Source: Spirodela intermedia
Taxonomy: Eukaryota; Streptophyta; Magnoliopsida; Alismatales; Araceae
Assembly: GCA_902729315.2 (NCBI GenBank)
Contig: LR746264.1
Location: 10,137,878 to 10,201,877 of the forward strand
Length of the DNA stretch: 64,000 nt
Direction: 5' to 3'
The translations under genes were made by a program, and so were the position numbers. Within the stretch, counting starts at the first letter, position 1. Every line of letters starts with the position of its first letter. The notes below the pieces were generated by a model. It did not search any database, was not told where the DNA came from, and worked only from the letters and a program-made list of their open reading frames with translations. Below, piece after piece: positions 11,200 to 22,192 of this stretch.

Positions 11200-12360
11200 T
11201 CCTGTGACGGACGAACGGAGAAAACCTCGGAAGAACGAGGAGGAAACGGAGGGGAAATCTCGAAGAGGAAGAAACGGAAGAACTTTCGCAGCGGAAAACT
11301 CCAGAAAAACAAGGAATAATCGGGAGAAAAATCGCGACGAAAGCACAGAAAAAGGTGAGGAATAACCGGAAGAGAAATGGCTACGGAAAACAACGGACTA
11401 TCGAGGAAGAACAGACGGAAGACCGCGACGGAAAACGAACGAGGAATAAACGAGAGCAAAATCGCGATGGAAAAGGAGGAACCAACGTACGATTTTCGAT
11501 GACCCATCAGGTGACTCTCTCCCCCATCACTAGAGATCTGAAAATCGGAGGAAGATGATAGAACCCCTTTTTTGACCGAGAGAAAAGTGATAGTGTTGAC
11601 TCTTGAGTAAGACCACATATTCAGAGGAGCTGGAATTCTAGTAACGAAACCCTGAGGTCAAGCACATCCAACAGTCACAGAGAGATAAGGGGAGATAGAG
11701 AGAGTTCACGTCGCCATTGTAGTAATCTCTGTCTCTCAGAACAGACCGATACGAGATTGTATCTCCAAGACGACTTCACTTAGAAGCACCCTGATGGGCC
11801 GTCGATCCAATGTCCCCATTTAAGCGACTCTCTTCGAAATCGACGAACAGAAGCCCAAGGCTGAGAAGATTTCCTCAGAAGATCAACTCATCTACTGCGT
11901 TGGAAGAACGAGGATTTCGACAACGAGAAGCCTGTTGCTTTTCAGCGGAAAACGAGAAATTTGAACGAAGAGAAGGTTGCTGATCTTCGCCGGAAATAGT
12001 CGGAGAACGACGACGAAAAAGCTCTGTGATTTGGGAAGGAAACAATAGGAGAATGGCGGGAAGACAATAACGACGGAAAGGAAGAGAATGACGGGAAGAG
12101 AAGAACTCTCGGACAAAGCTCTCTAAGGAAGAAGAGGAGAACGTCTGACTGATGTGAAAAGAACAGGAAGTCGGAAAAATAAGAGATCATCCACGTCGCT
12201 CGCCCTTGATATCGAGGAAGGAATAAGAGGAGAACGAGAAGAAGAAAGGGACCATTCACACCGCTGCAACTGAGACTCTCGACAAAGAGAAGAAGAACAA
12301 GAACATGAAGAATAAGAACGAGAAGAGGAAGAACGTGAGTAAGAATAGAATTCCATTCTC
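11200..12360. repeat. Purine-rich region with degenerate ~45-bp repeats
   Basis: The plus strand is dominated by A and G for over 1 kb. Between about 11305 and 11480, related segments recur: variants of GAGGAATAA, CGGAAGAGAAAT, ATCGCGACG and GGAAAAC return every 40-50 bases with many substitutions. Further right the same vocabulary (GGAAGAACGAGAAG, ACGGGAAGAGAAG) recurs less regularly. Translations in either direction are low-complexity Ser/Arg/Lys-rich or Phe/Leu/Ser-rich and show no family, so I treat it as non-coding repeat-derived DNA. Confidence 0.55.
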
Positions 12361-14107
12361 TACATCGCCGCATCGTGATCAAGTATAAAAATAAATATTA
12401 ATTATTAGATAATGTATTTATATCTTATTTACATTGAATTGTGAGAGATGATTTACTAAGGGCCTGAAATCCAAGAAGAGAGAAGTAAGAAGTTACCTTG
12501 GTTTGGCCCCCTAGAGTAATGAAATCTATAAGAGAGAAGTGGAGAGATTATCTGATTTTGGTCACTTAGAGTCTTATAGTCTAGAAGTAAATTTGAAAAT
12601 ATCAAGTAGTATGGACTAGTGAAATCTGTTAGGTTGTGAAGTCTGGAATTCAATATATTATCACACTATGGATTTGGTGGAAATAATGTCTATGTCCATG
12701 GAAAAACATTATTATGTTAATGTGCTGATAATTATTATTTACAATTTAAAGTTTAATTGAAACAAAAAAACTATGAATTCAACCCCCCTTTTGATATTAT
12801 GTTGCATAATCTTCATCATTCACAATAATTATTTATTCAATTACATTAAAATAATTTTATTATTATAACACAACCTATTGTACTTATTTAGGCCAACACA
12901 TAACTTGGCCTACGCAGCACTATTAACACAAAGTTATCCTCACACTATAGATATAAAGATTTCGTAACAATCTCAATTGAGGTGATCAACCTCAATCGCA
13001 TTTATCACTTCATCTTTCATTTATCACTTTTAAATTTTTTTTATCTTTTGTCTCCCCTAAATCTAACGTTCATGAATAAATATTTCTAAAATAAAAAATA
13101 TAATAATAAAAATAAAAAAATAATTTAATTATTTAATCATATCTGAACTCTTACATCATAGATTAATTTATTTACAAGCAAGAGTTTTAAGAACACTTCC
13201 ACAGATGAGTGCTTTGGTTTCAAATAAAACACAAGCCCTGGATTTGATCAATGCTACTATGCAGTACTAAACATAATCTACTTGAATGTGATATAGAAAT
13301 CGTTATTGTCAACATCAATGTAAGTTAGTAGGTCATATAGATTTTCGGCCACTCTATGATTACAGATGAACGATATTCTCGTTATCGGAGGTGCTACTCA
13401 AGCAGGTTGTTGAAAACGTCATCCAAGAAAGACGCCAATTCATATTATATATGATTATAGGATATAGGAAAGTATATAATCCGAGAAGAAAATTTGTAAG
13501 CTAAGGATAAAGCGGAAGCTCTGCTCCACTGCAAACCCGATTCAGAGATACTAATCCGCATCTAGGGATCATAGAATCACCTTACAATCCATTGAAATGA
13601 TGACCCAAAAAAAGAAAAAACCAGGAAGCAAAAGAAACCCTGCTCGTCCTTTAGGGTTACCACAAATGGGTCATATCGCTCATACTGTCCGTAGGAACCC
13701 CTTCCAGCTGAAGCCAGCTCCATGCATCTATATCACAAAAGTCGACATAAGTCAACGCATGCCTCTGCACGGGAATTATCAACATAAGTCAACAGAAATG
13801 TGCTAATTATTCAGAAAAGAGAAACAAAAAAAGTGGGTCCCACTAGCCTAGTTGACTTCCATTCATCGGCTGACACGCGCCGAGTCCACGGATCGGGACC
13901 GTGACCGGGAGGCCAAGCGGGATACACGTCTCGGAGATCTAGATCTACGACGGGGGTGAGACCCCTCTGCATCGTACTTCGCTCTTCTGCATAGAACAAG
14001 CTCGAGAGAGAGATGCTCGAATGATTCAACAATTTATAAGAGGAACATTTTCTTCTTGATTAAAGGATGAAAGGCAAATAAAATAGAGATAACAAGCGTA
14101 TCCTCAC

Positions 14108-16502
14108 TTACTCGTTTCCATTTTCAGCCGGATCACGGTTGCCATCGTCATACCCATTTGAGTATGACCGGCGACCACCATCAGCTCCATGGGATTCCCT
14201 TGGGGATCTAACACTCTTTGAATGCCTTTTGGGAGAAACAGAGTGGGACCTGGGTCTTCTTGGTCCAGGAGAATATGATCTGCAACGTTGACCATTCTAT
14301 CTAGTAATCCGATCTTTTACAGAGATTACTTCTGCCCATGACATGGATTGCACCGTACCTTGAATCCTGACGACCTCTAGAATCTGAAGGGTGGCGAGGG
14401 GATCTTGAACGGGATACTGAACGGGAGTTGTCACGATCTGAAGTTCATTAATGACGGACAGATAAATTAACCATTAAAAATAGCAATAATCTCCACCATG
14501 AGATGAAGCAAACCAAATAGAGAAATTGCCCAAACCAGCTGCTCACAAGCTTATATTAATTTGTTGCACCATTCAATATCATATTCAATGACCTAATAGG
14601 TTTACGGGAGTAGCCTCGAGTGTTTGAACCAATAATCTCACATCATTATTGTACGGGAAAAAGCTAAAATTCCAACCTTCTGTCAGTCAGTGAGATAAAT
14701 AAAGAATGAAGATCTCATGATAATAAAGGTTTCAAGGAAAATGAATCACTACTGCGCTATTTTAGACAAATATTTTAACAATCGATTTGAGCTTAGTATC
14801 CTCAATCCTTAAGCAATAAAAAAAGATCAGAAAATGCCTACCATAGTGAGAGGATCGTCGCCCACCGGAAGGTCCTCTGTGAAGGAAGTCACATGTGAGC
14901 AGACCATGCATGCATTGGATGAAGATAAGGAAAGTCACAGGACCAATCAGCAGCACCAGAGTTGAGGACTAATTTCATATGTACCTCGATCTTGTCCTGC
15001 TGCTCATTTCCTCAGGCCTCTTTCTGGTTTCTGAGGCAGCAACTACAGTTATTTCTCTCCCGCCAAAGATTCGTCCATTCATCTGATACTGAGCCTCAGA
15101 AGCGTCAGAAGGGTTAATAAACTCCACGAATGCAAATCCTCGAGGCTCCCTGCACAAGAGTGAATAAATGGAGAAAATCATATATCAAGGGGAAATGATT
15201 GTAACCATGTGAGGATGAGCAACTTGAGAGAGGTTCACAAACCGCAGCAGCAAATTAAGTTACTGCCACACTGCCTCACCACATTGCCTCACTTGATACA
15301 TCTTCCTAATTTTTCTGAAATGGATTAGGCACCAGCTTTACAGCAACTCCATAAAATCCATGAGACTTGGAATCCTTCACTTCCTTGTAATTATATGAAG
15401 CACTTGACATTGATATTGCTCCAAACTTATCATGGAATCCACCTAGAGTGGTCGACACACTATCTTCTCTTCAACAATCTTACATTGAAGTTGACTATAA
15501 TGATTCTCTTCCCACGGGAACTTCTTCGTTTGAAGAGTACTCTACACCCTCGATGAAATGAACATGTTAAGCAGTACTAAATAGTAGCCTTGATCAAATC
15601 CAGGGCTTGTTTTTACTTGAAACCAAAACACCCCTGAGAACCATTTCAAAAACACTTAATATAAAATAAAATTAATGGATAAGGTATAAAAACAAAAGAT
15701 CCTTCAGCGTTATTAAACAAGCTTAGAAAACGACCTCAAATGAAAATAAAATCATAAAGAATGGAATTGGAACAGCGCGGAAGCATAAATAAGGCTTTCA
15801 ATCATGAAGTATAGACCTATAAAAGTCAACCGTAAGGCATTGGAGAACACGAAGATAAAATATGTAGCATAAAATTAGGGCAAAGCTCAAATCGTACAGT
15901 TGTCATCGACCATATAAAGACACGTAAGCCATTCTAGCCATTCTAAACTTTCATACAATTTTATAGAATTAAAGGATTGAGAAGCACAACTAAAGTAAAA
16001 ATTATACAGTTGTCAAAACGAAAAGATCGACGAACTACCATCAGAACATACTAGAGCAGACAAATTGAAACGAGGAAAGCTAACCCTGTGTAGTAGTTCT
16101 TTGGCAAGTAGACATCTCTTACTGGTCCGAATCTTTCAAATGGTACTCGGAGGTCATCTGGTCTGCAGACCCCCAAAAAAAAAAAAAAAAAAGTTGAAAA
16201 GCTTCATTAAAAGGCCATGACCTCGCCCCCATCAACATATTTTTTGATCATCGTAGGCAAACAGTGGAAAATATATAGAAGGTACATTGTCCATGAGTAC
16301 TAAATTGGGAAGAGTTCAAAAATTTACAACCGGAAAATATAAATTACCTGCAATTCAGAGGAACATTACGGATCAAAAGACTCCTATGACTCTGTTCTCT
16401 CTGTCCACTGTACCTACCATAACCTCTTCTTGGAGGGCTTCTTCCTCTACTACTATATCCCCTCCTTGGGGGACTGTAGTACGAAGGATTGTATCTCTTC
16501 AT
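14108..16502 (-). CDS. SCL30: SR splicing factor, SC35-like SCL30/SCL30A type
   Basis: Nuclear serine/arginine-rich protein that binds pre-mRNA and influences splice-site choice. Six coding exons: 16348-16502, 16085-16162, 14985-15149, 14842-14876, 14359-14437, 14108-14279, total 684 nt and 227 aa. The N-terminal extension MKRYNPSYYSPPRRGYSSRGR with its SPPRR repeat is the charged extension specific to plant SCL proteins and fixes the start. The RRM follows, with RNP2 SLLIRNVPL, then PDDLRVPFERFGPVRDVYLP and RNP1 PRGFAFVEF, ending in REITVVAASETRKRPEEM. The RS tail (RSVSRSRSPR, SYSPGPRRPRSHSVSP) is shorter and less regular than usual. The conserved long introns around the RRM exons are known sites of alternative splicing in this family. 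The upstream 16.5-18 kb stretch probably holds a non-coding 5' exon. Confidence 0.92.
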
Positions 16503-18340
16503 GATATAGCCTTCAAGAAAAAAAAATATCGTTTAAGAATTCATTTTTTTCGGATTGATAGATTCAAAATGAAAAAAAGGTTGCCACCGAATAGAACAAA
16601 CAGACAAGTCTCTACTTTCGATCAACTGACTTAGACCCATCACAGTGTATTGTGCTTGTAAATTAACACTGAAAATATTCCAAATTTATTGCTAAAGCCT
16701 CTAGAGCAATAAGAAAAATGATTTTAAGTTCTCTTCCTATAAAAAGTAGCTAAAGCCGAAAGATAAGACGATATCATTTGTTTCTCCAAGAAATTAAATA
16801 AGGCTGAAGTTGAAGGAGATCTTTAACTTTCAGCGAGAGACATGCAAAAGAGAAGGCGGGAAGAAGCGTAGCATAGACTAGAGGAATGAATACGCACGAC
16901 CAATAACTACTGTAGTAAATGTCTCACAAATACAAAATCAATTCGTTCGTGTTCGTCTCAGGAGACTTTGAGAAAACTGATAGAAACAATGAATAGTACA
17001 TTAAGAAAAAGATACCTACATAACCTTCCCCGAAGCTCATAAGTGTTTCCCCCTTCCTTTTCATTCAAAAGAAAACCAGGAATCCTCTTACATCCCCTAC
17101 ACTCACATGAACCAAACCCTAGTCGCCGCCGTCATTTCTCCAAGCCAAACTCAAGCAACTACCAGGTTTACATCTCTTAAACCTTGACCATATTGTACAT
17201 AATATTTGTAAATAAGTGACAGAGGAAGCCCATCCCACTGAGTTTCATTTAGGTTAAGGGACTCATATCCAGATCAAAAGAAGTGGATGATAATTTCACT
17301 TGGACAGGGGGGGAACATTTTCTCCCCGGGGTTCAAGAGGTAATCTGAGAGGACAAGCCCACAATATTCAGACAGCCAACGATGCAAGAAACAGTACGAT
17401 GAAAAAAACGCTTTTGCGCCCCTAACAGTCGTTCTTGATGTGCTAGCAAAACATTCCAACCATCAAAGCCAAGTGAAACAGTCGGCGTAAGAATAAAGGA
17501 AATAAAGCACACACTCATTCGACACGCCAAAAGAGCGAAGAAAATACTGCACACCGCCCGTCAAAAAACAACGACATCGCCCACAGGGCACAGCATAACC
17601 CTACACGGAAGCGCACATCTATCCCCCGCCTGTCGAGCCGACTACAGCCTCCACGCCGTACACAACACAAGGTGCGAGCGTTCACCTGCTAAGAGACGGC
17701 GAAATCGGGAACCCTAGCGCCGGACCCCGGCAGTGAGAGAGGGAGCAGAGTTCTCAGGGCTTCGCGTAGAGACCGGCACTTCAAACTGACAGAGGGGGTA
17801 GGGGGGTAGGGGGTGGGGGGAGTGAGAACGGGACCGAAATGAAAGAAATGGAGACCCCGCGACGCCAAGAAGAGGACCAACCAGGGGAGCAAAAACCTAG
17901 CTGGGTCTCCGAGACGGAGCAGCCGAGAAGAGGAGCCTCCTGCAATCGAATCGAGATCGCCCCCCCTCCACGATCGACCACCGTGTGATCGATCCTTCCG
18001 TTCATGTATCCACCCATCGTACCGTAATACGCGGCCCGCGTTAAGCTGGGGTGACGTCACCGCTAACAACGGGCCTCAGGCGGGCCGGGCTCTGTCTCTC
18101 TCTCTTTCCCCTGGTTTCTAAAGGTTCTTTTCCATGCCTCTTGATTGTTACTTCTATAATGGCCTGTATTTCTATCCATTCATCCATTTGCAAGCCTCTC
18201 GTTGACCTCTGTATCGTTGACCTTTACTTCGTGAACGTGTGCAACCCCCTATGTTCTACGGGGGAGATGTAAGTTCCCTTCCCTTTGAAATCGGCGCACA
18301 CTTAAAAAAAGACTAATTAAGCTCGGCCGCCGGAGTTGAC
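16503..18340. other. SCL30 leader/promoter and spacer to the second kinase
   Basis: No coding exon recognised. 16.5-17.2 kb is AT-rich with runs of T on the gene strand, as in a 5' UTR intron. 17.5-18.05 kb is GC-rich and a likely promoter and 5' exon of the SCL30-type gene, but no boundary can be fixed. 18.05-18.34 kb should hold the 3' UTR of the kinase that ends at 18341. Confidence 0.5.
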
Positions 18341-20434
18341 TCAGTGCGCCGGGCGGCACGCATCAAATAATCCCATGGTCCACCAGCTTCGGTACAAAAA
18401 TGGCGTCGACGACCTCGCCCTGTGGGGCGTCGACTCTCCGACGGAGTACGCTTGCCGTTGACTCGACGGTTCAGCGGCGGCGGAGGCGGCGGCGGCGCCG
18501 CCCCTGCCGGGGGCTACAGAAAAGTCTACGTCCGAGGCCTCGATGATCCCCGTCAGGATCTCCACGACTTCACTCATCTTGGGGCGGGACCTGGGCTGTC
18601 TCTGCAAGCATCTGTCGGCCAGCGCCGCCAGCGCCTGCGCAGATTTCGTGCAGTATTCTCCGGCGAGCCGGGGATCGACGATGAGATGGAACTTCTTGGG
18701 GTCAGCGGCGTAGGGTCTGACCCACCGCAGGAGCTTCTGCTCGCTTTTGGGGAGATTCCTGTCCAGAGATCTTCTTCCAGTTATGAGCTCGTAGAGGACG
18801 ACGCCGAAGCTCCATACGTCGCTCTTGGACGTGAGCCTGCCGGTCTCGAGGTACTCTGGGGCCGCATAGCCGATGGTGCCCACAACCTGGACAGGAAAAC
18901 AGGGGAATGCAGAAAGTCAACGGCAACTAAAGCAGGAGCAAATGAGAACAGGCGACATCATCATCGAGGAAATAGGACAGAGAATGCCTCCCCCAGTGAA
19001 TCTATTTCTCCACCAAGCCAAGATTTTCATCAAGGAAATAACGCCAGAATCCTATTTTTGGCAGCAAATGTCCGAGCTCTTACCGCCGTCGAAACATGCC
19101 CATCGTCTTCAATGGGGCCCTCCCTAACCAGCCCAAAGTCCGAAAGCTTCGCGTTGAAATCCTTGTCCAGAAGAATATTCGATGTCTTGAAATCCCGGAA
19201 TATCAGCTGCAAGAACAGGACACAATCGGAGAACACATCAGAGGAAAAAGTCAGCGATTCAAGCTACAGAACAGCCACAGAAGGTCAGCCAATCAGAAGA
19301 CCCAATAGCGTTAGACCTTCCAAGAACAAGGAAGAGCAGGCCCTGATCTTCTCTAGTACCTGAGACTCCATCCCTTCGTGAAGATATGCTAGGCCACGGG
19401 CAGCGCCAAGGGCGACTTTTAACCTCAGCGGCCATGGCAGAATTGTGGAGACTCGAGACAATAAGTGATCGTCCAAGCTTTTATTGCGCATTAGTTCGTA
19501 GACGAGAAGCCGCTGAATGCCCCTCTCATCGTCTTCGGCACAGTAGCCGATTAGTTTAACGAGATGGGGATGGCTGAGGACACCCAAGAAGTTGACTTCC
19601 GTGATCCACTCCTTGTGCCCCTGCGTATACCATTAAGAACCGGGAAAGGGGGTGGTGGGTTCAGAGAAATTCATAGCGTAAAGGAACACAACCCAGATGC
19701 ATCGGGTTCTGAATAACTTCGAAAATAATGAGAGCTAAGTCAATGCGTAGATAACTTTCTAGCAGCTCGAATAGGCGGAGTTTGGAATGATCTTGGCCTA
19801 TAAAGGGAAACAAGTTGGTTTGTCGAGCGCTTAGTGATCTTAGAAGGGCGATTCTTGGGGTGGTGATCTTGGCCTAGAAAGGGAACACGTTGCTTTGTCG
19901 AGTGCTTGGTGATCTTAGAAGGGCGATTCTTGGGTGGGTTTGATCACATGCGATCGTTTAGAAGATCGGAGGAAAACATACAGTAAGAGGTTAAATGGAG
20001 CGGAAGACAGAATATCAGAACAAGTTCGAGTCTTTGGAGAGAGATCTTGCCTGCGTCCCGCCCTTGCTAAGCTGCTTCACCGCCACATCCATCGTCTTCC
20101 CGTCCTTGTCGCCCGGAACGCGGATGACTCCTCGGTAGACGCAGCCGAAGCCACCCTCCCCTATCACGAGCGCGCGGCTGAACCCCTTGGTCGCCGCCCT
20201 CAGCTCGTCGATCCCGAAAACCCGGAGCTCCTCCAGCCTCCTCCCCAGCTCTCGGCCAGAGAAGGGTCCGGCGCCGCTGCCGCCGCTGTTGGGCGCAGAG
20301 AGCTTTGCCTCGCTGGTGCTGGAGGCGACGCTCTGGGATCTGGACAGGGAGAATCGGCCGATCCGGGGGACAGTCAGGACCCCGTCGCCGTCGTACCCTC
20401 CCCTCTCACAGCCGCTCAGATGGAAACACTTCAT
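18341..20434 (-). CDS. Receptor-like cytoplasmic kinase, RLCK-VII, PCRK/PBL19 type
   Basis: Plasma-membrane-associated immune-type signalling kinase. Four exons: 20051-20434, 19360-19620, 19084-19206, 18341-18886; 1314 nt, 437 aa, all phase 0. It starts [10 protein letters not shown], the Cys-containing N-terminus typical of PCRK1/2 and PBL19 and lacking the MGxC myristoylation signal of its neighbour. Kinase landmarks: [15 protein letters not shown]-loop [89 protein letters not shown] and [13 protein letters not shown]. All catalytic residues are intact. The tail is Ala/Ser-rich. Intron 1 has a GC donor (CAG|GCAAGA) and carries a 76-bp tandem duplication. Subfamily placement rests on the N-terminus and the [16 protein letters not shown] motif. 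Confidence 0.92.
19788..19938. repeat. 76-bp tandem duplication in intron 1 of the RLCK gene
   Basis: Unit 1 starts at 19788 and unit 2 at 19864. Both open with TGATCTTGGCCTA and end with AGAAGGGCGATTCTTGGG; they differ at a handful of positions. Confidence 0.9.
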
Positions 20435-22192
20435 GGCGGAGGGAGGGGCTCTGGAATCGCCGCAGAGGAGGAGGAGCGCCTGATCGACTCCTTGCTAAGA
20501 AAAGAGGAAAACCTGCAATAGACCCGCAGAGGGAGGAGGAGGGATGCTGATGCTGATGCAGATGGTTTTCCGAGAGGCATATTTGGTCAGAACTGGGTAC
20601 TTGGAGTGGGTCAAAGAGAGAGGGAAAGGTGGGGGCAGCCTGTGGAAGGGGACGTACCAGCAGAAGTTGGGCGGATATGGCGAATGATCTCCTTCGAAGG
20701 TCTTCATCGGAGGAGAGAATTGAAAAAACAGCATGCGGTTCTCCTTGCTTGGCCTCTACTTTGTCCCTTGCCGCAGGGGGTCGACGGATCAGAGACTCAG
20801 TCGCCCCAGACTAGGCCTCCCCAGGTGCCACTCCTCTCGGCGCGGGCGGCGCCGGCGGCGGGTCCCGGCTTGCAAGTTACTGGGCCTTCGTGTGTCTGGA
20901 GGCCCGGGAGATCGGACCGGAGGGTTGACGTCTCCATGGCCCCCTCCCAATTCTGGGCATCACCCTCAGATATTCATAATCAGTTTCTAAAAGAACGTTG
21001 ACTATTACATCATCATGGAAAATCGATCTTTTTCAATTCTACATTTAATCCAGGAGTCATGAGGTCGTGATGCAACCGCTCCCCTTAAATCACGACCAGG
21101 AAAAATATAAATTAATCATAATCACTCATCTAAAAAATCACAGGATTTCGGATTATTTTAATCTGTGAATCTGTGAATCTGTGAATTATCATTGTTTGAT
21201 GACGCCATATTTCTTTAACAAGTCATCACCAAACGCATCCGTCACCACCATTAAATTTAGAGTGATTATCTAAATTAGGGTTTCTACAGTCAAATCGACA
21301 TGAGAGAACTGTTCAAACTTGTCATGCTCGTAGAATCACCAGCACGATATTTCAAACAGGGAATAGACTGCTATCAGTTTCAGAGAAAAGGAGTGCGAAA
21401 AGAGAGTCATGAAGAATATAAACTCTGAAAGATCGAGAGTCAACTAAGTTCAATCGGGAAAGTTTCGAAAAAATCTGGAGCGAAAAAGATCACATTCACC
21501 ATTTCATCTCTGAAGCGGATCGCAGAAGCAGTATCCGGAAGGAAGTCGACGCAAGTGAGGAGGCTTCATAAATCAAAACCGTAGGAACTGAAACCCCTTG
21601 GAATCCTCAAAACAACATGAACATGCATGAAAATTACAAGATAGAAAGAGTGAAGAAACCTCGCACGAAAAAGGAGTACATCTTTCCGGAAGAGGTGTCC
21701 AGGTCTGCGAGACGATGGGGAGCAGCGTAAATGACTCGCCTCTTCGCGAATCTGTCCGTCGCAGCGCCCTCAGCCTGGCCACCACCTTCACCAGGACGCA
21801 GGAAGCACATTTTTTCTGACTGAATGCATCAAAGCCGAAGCCTACGTCCCCAAAACCTTACTCGGGATCTCCAACCCCTCAACAAAATCCGATCTCCATC
21901 CCTGCTTGGAACCCTCGCAGACGAAAGATGCAGAGAGGAAGGAGAGAGACACACCAATGCTGAAGATGGTGGGGGGGTAATTAGCGAGGGTATAAATATA
22001 ATTATGTTACATGTACATAATTAATATAAATTGTTTCTTTAATTTTATTTGTGCCGAGAAAATCGAATAAAATTCCATTCGTCTTGTCCCGCTTTAGGCG
22101 GGTCATGCATCCCTCTTGCTATCCTACCTCCTCATCGGCAGGGGGAAAGCCCAGATCTCCAGTCACCGCCGGCTCTGATCGAGGAAGAAGCG
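20435..22192. other. Divergent promoter region between RLCK and AP3B
   Basis: The two genes point away from each other, so both promoters lie here. No exon seen. Near 21162-21190 the octamer CTGTGAAT is repeated three times. 21.0-21.6 kb is AT-rich; 20.5-20.95 kb is GC-rich 5' leader of the kinase. Confidence 0.55.
21991..21998 (+). promoter_or_regulatory. Candidate TATA box of AP3B
   Basis: TATAAATA lies about 200 bases upstream of the AP3B start codon. Spacing suits a core promoter, but AT-rich surroundings make chance possible. Confidence 0.4.

Larger units (their letters stand above)
10589..14107. other. Spacer: SKS promoter, purine-rich repeat block, AT-rich tail
   Basis: 10.6-10.9 kb is the promoter and 5' leader of the SKS gene. 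11.2-12.36 kb is strongly purine-rich on the plus strand and listed separately. 12.4-13.6 kb is AT-rich with no exon seen. 13.6-14.1 kb contains the 3' UTR of the SCL30-type gene. No coding exon is recognised. Confidence 0.55.

Noticed and set aside
11190-12382. Long Ser/Phe/Leu-rich minus-strand frames
   Set aside because: Low-complexity translation of purine-rich repeat DNA; no splice or family support.
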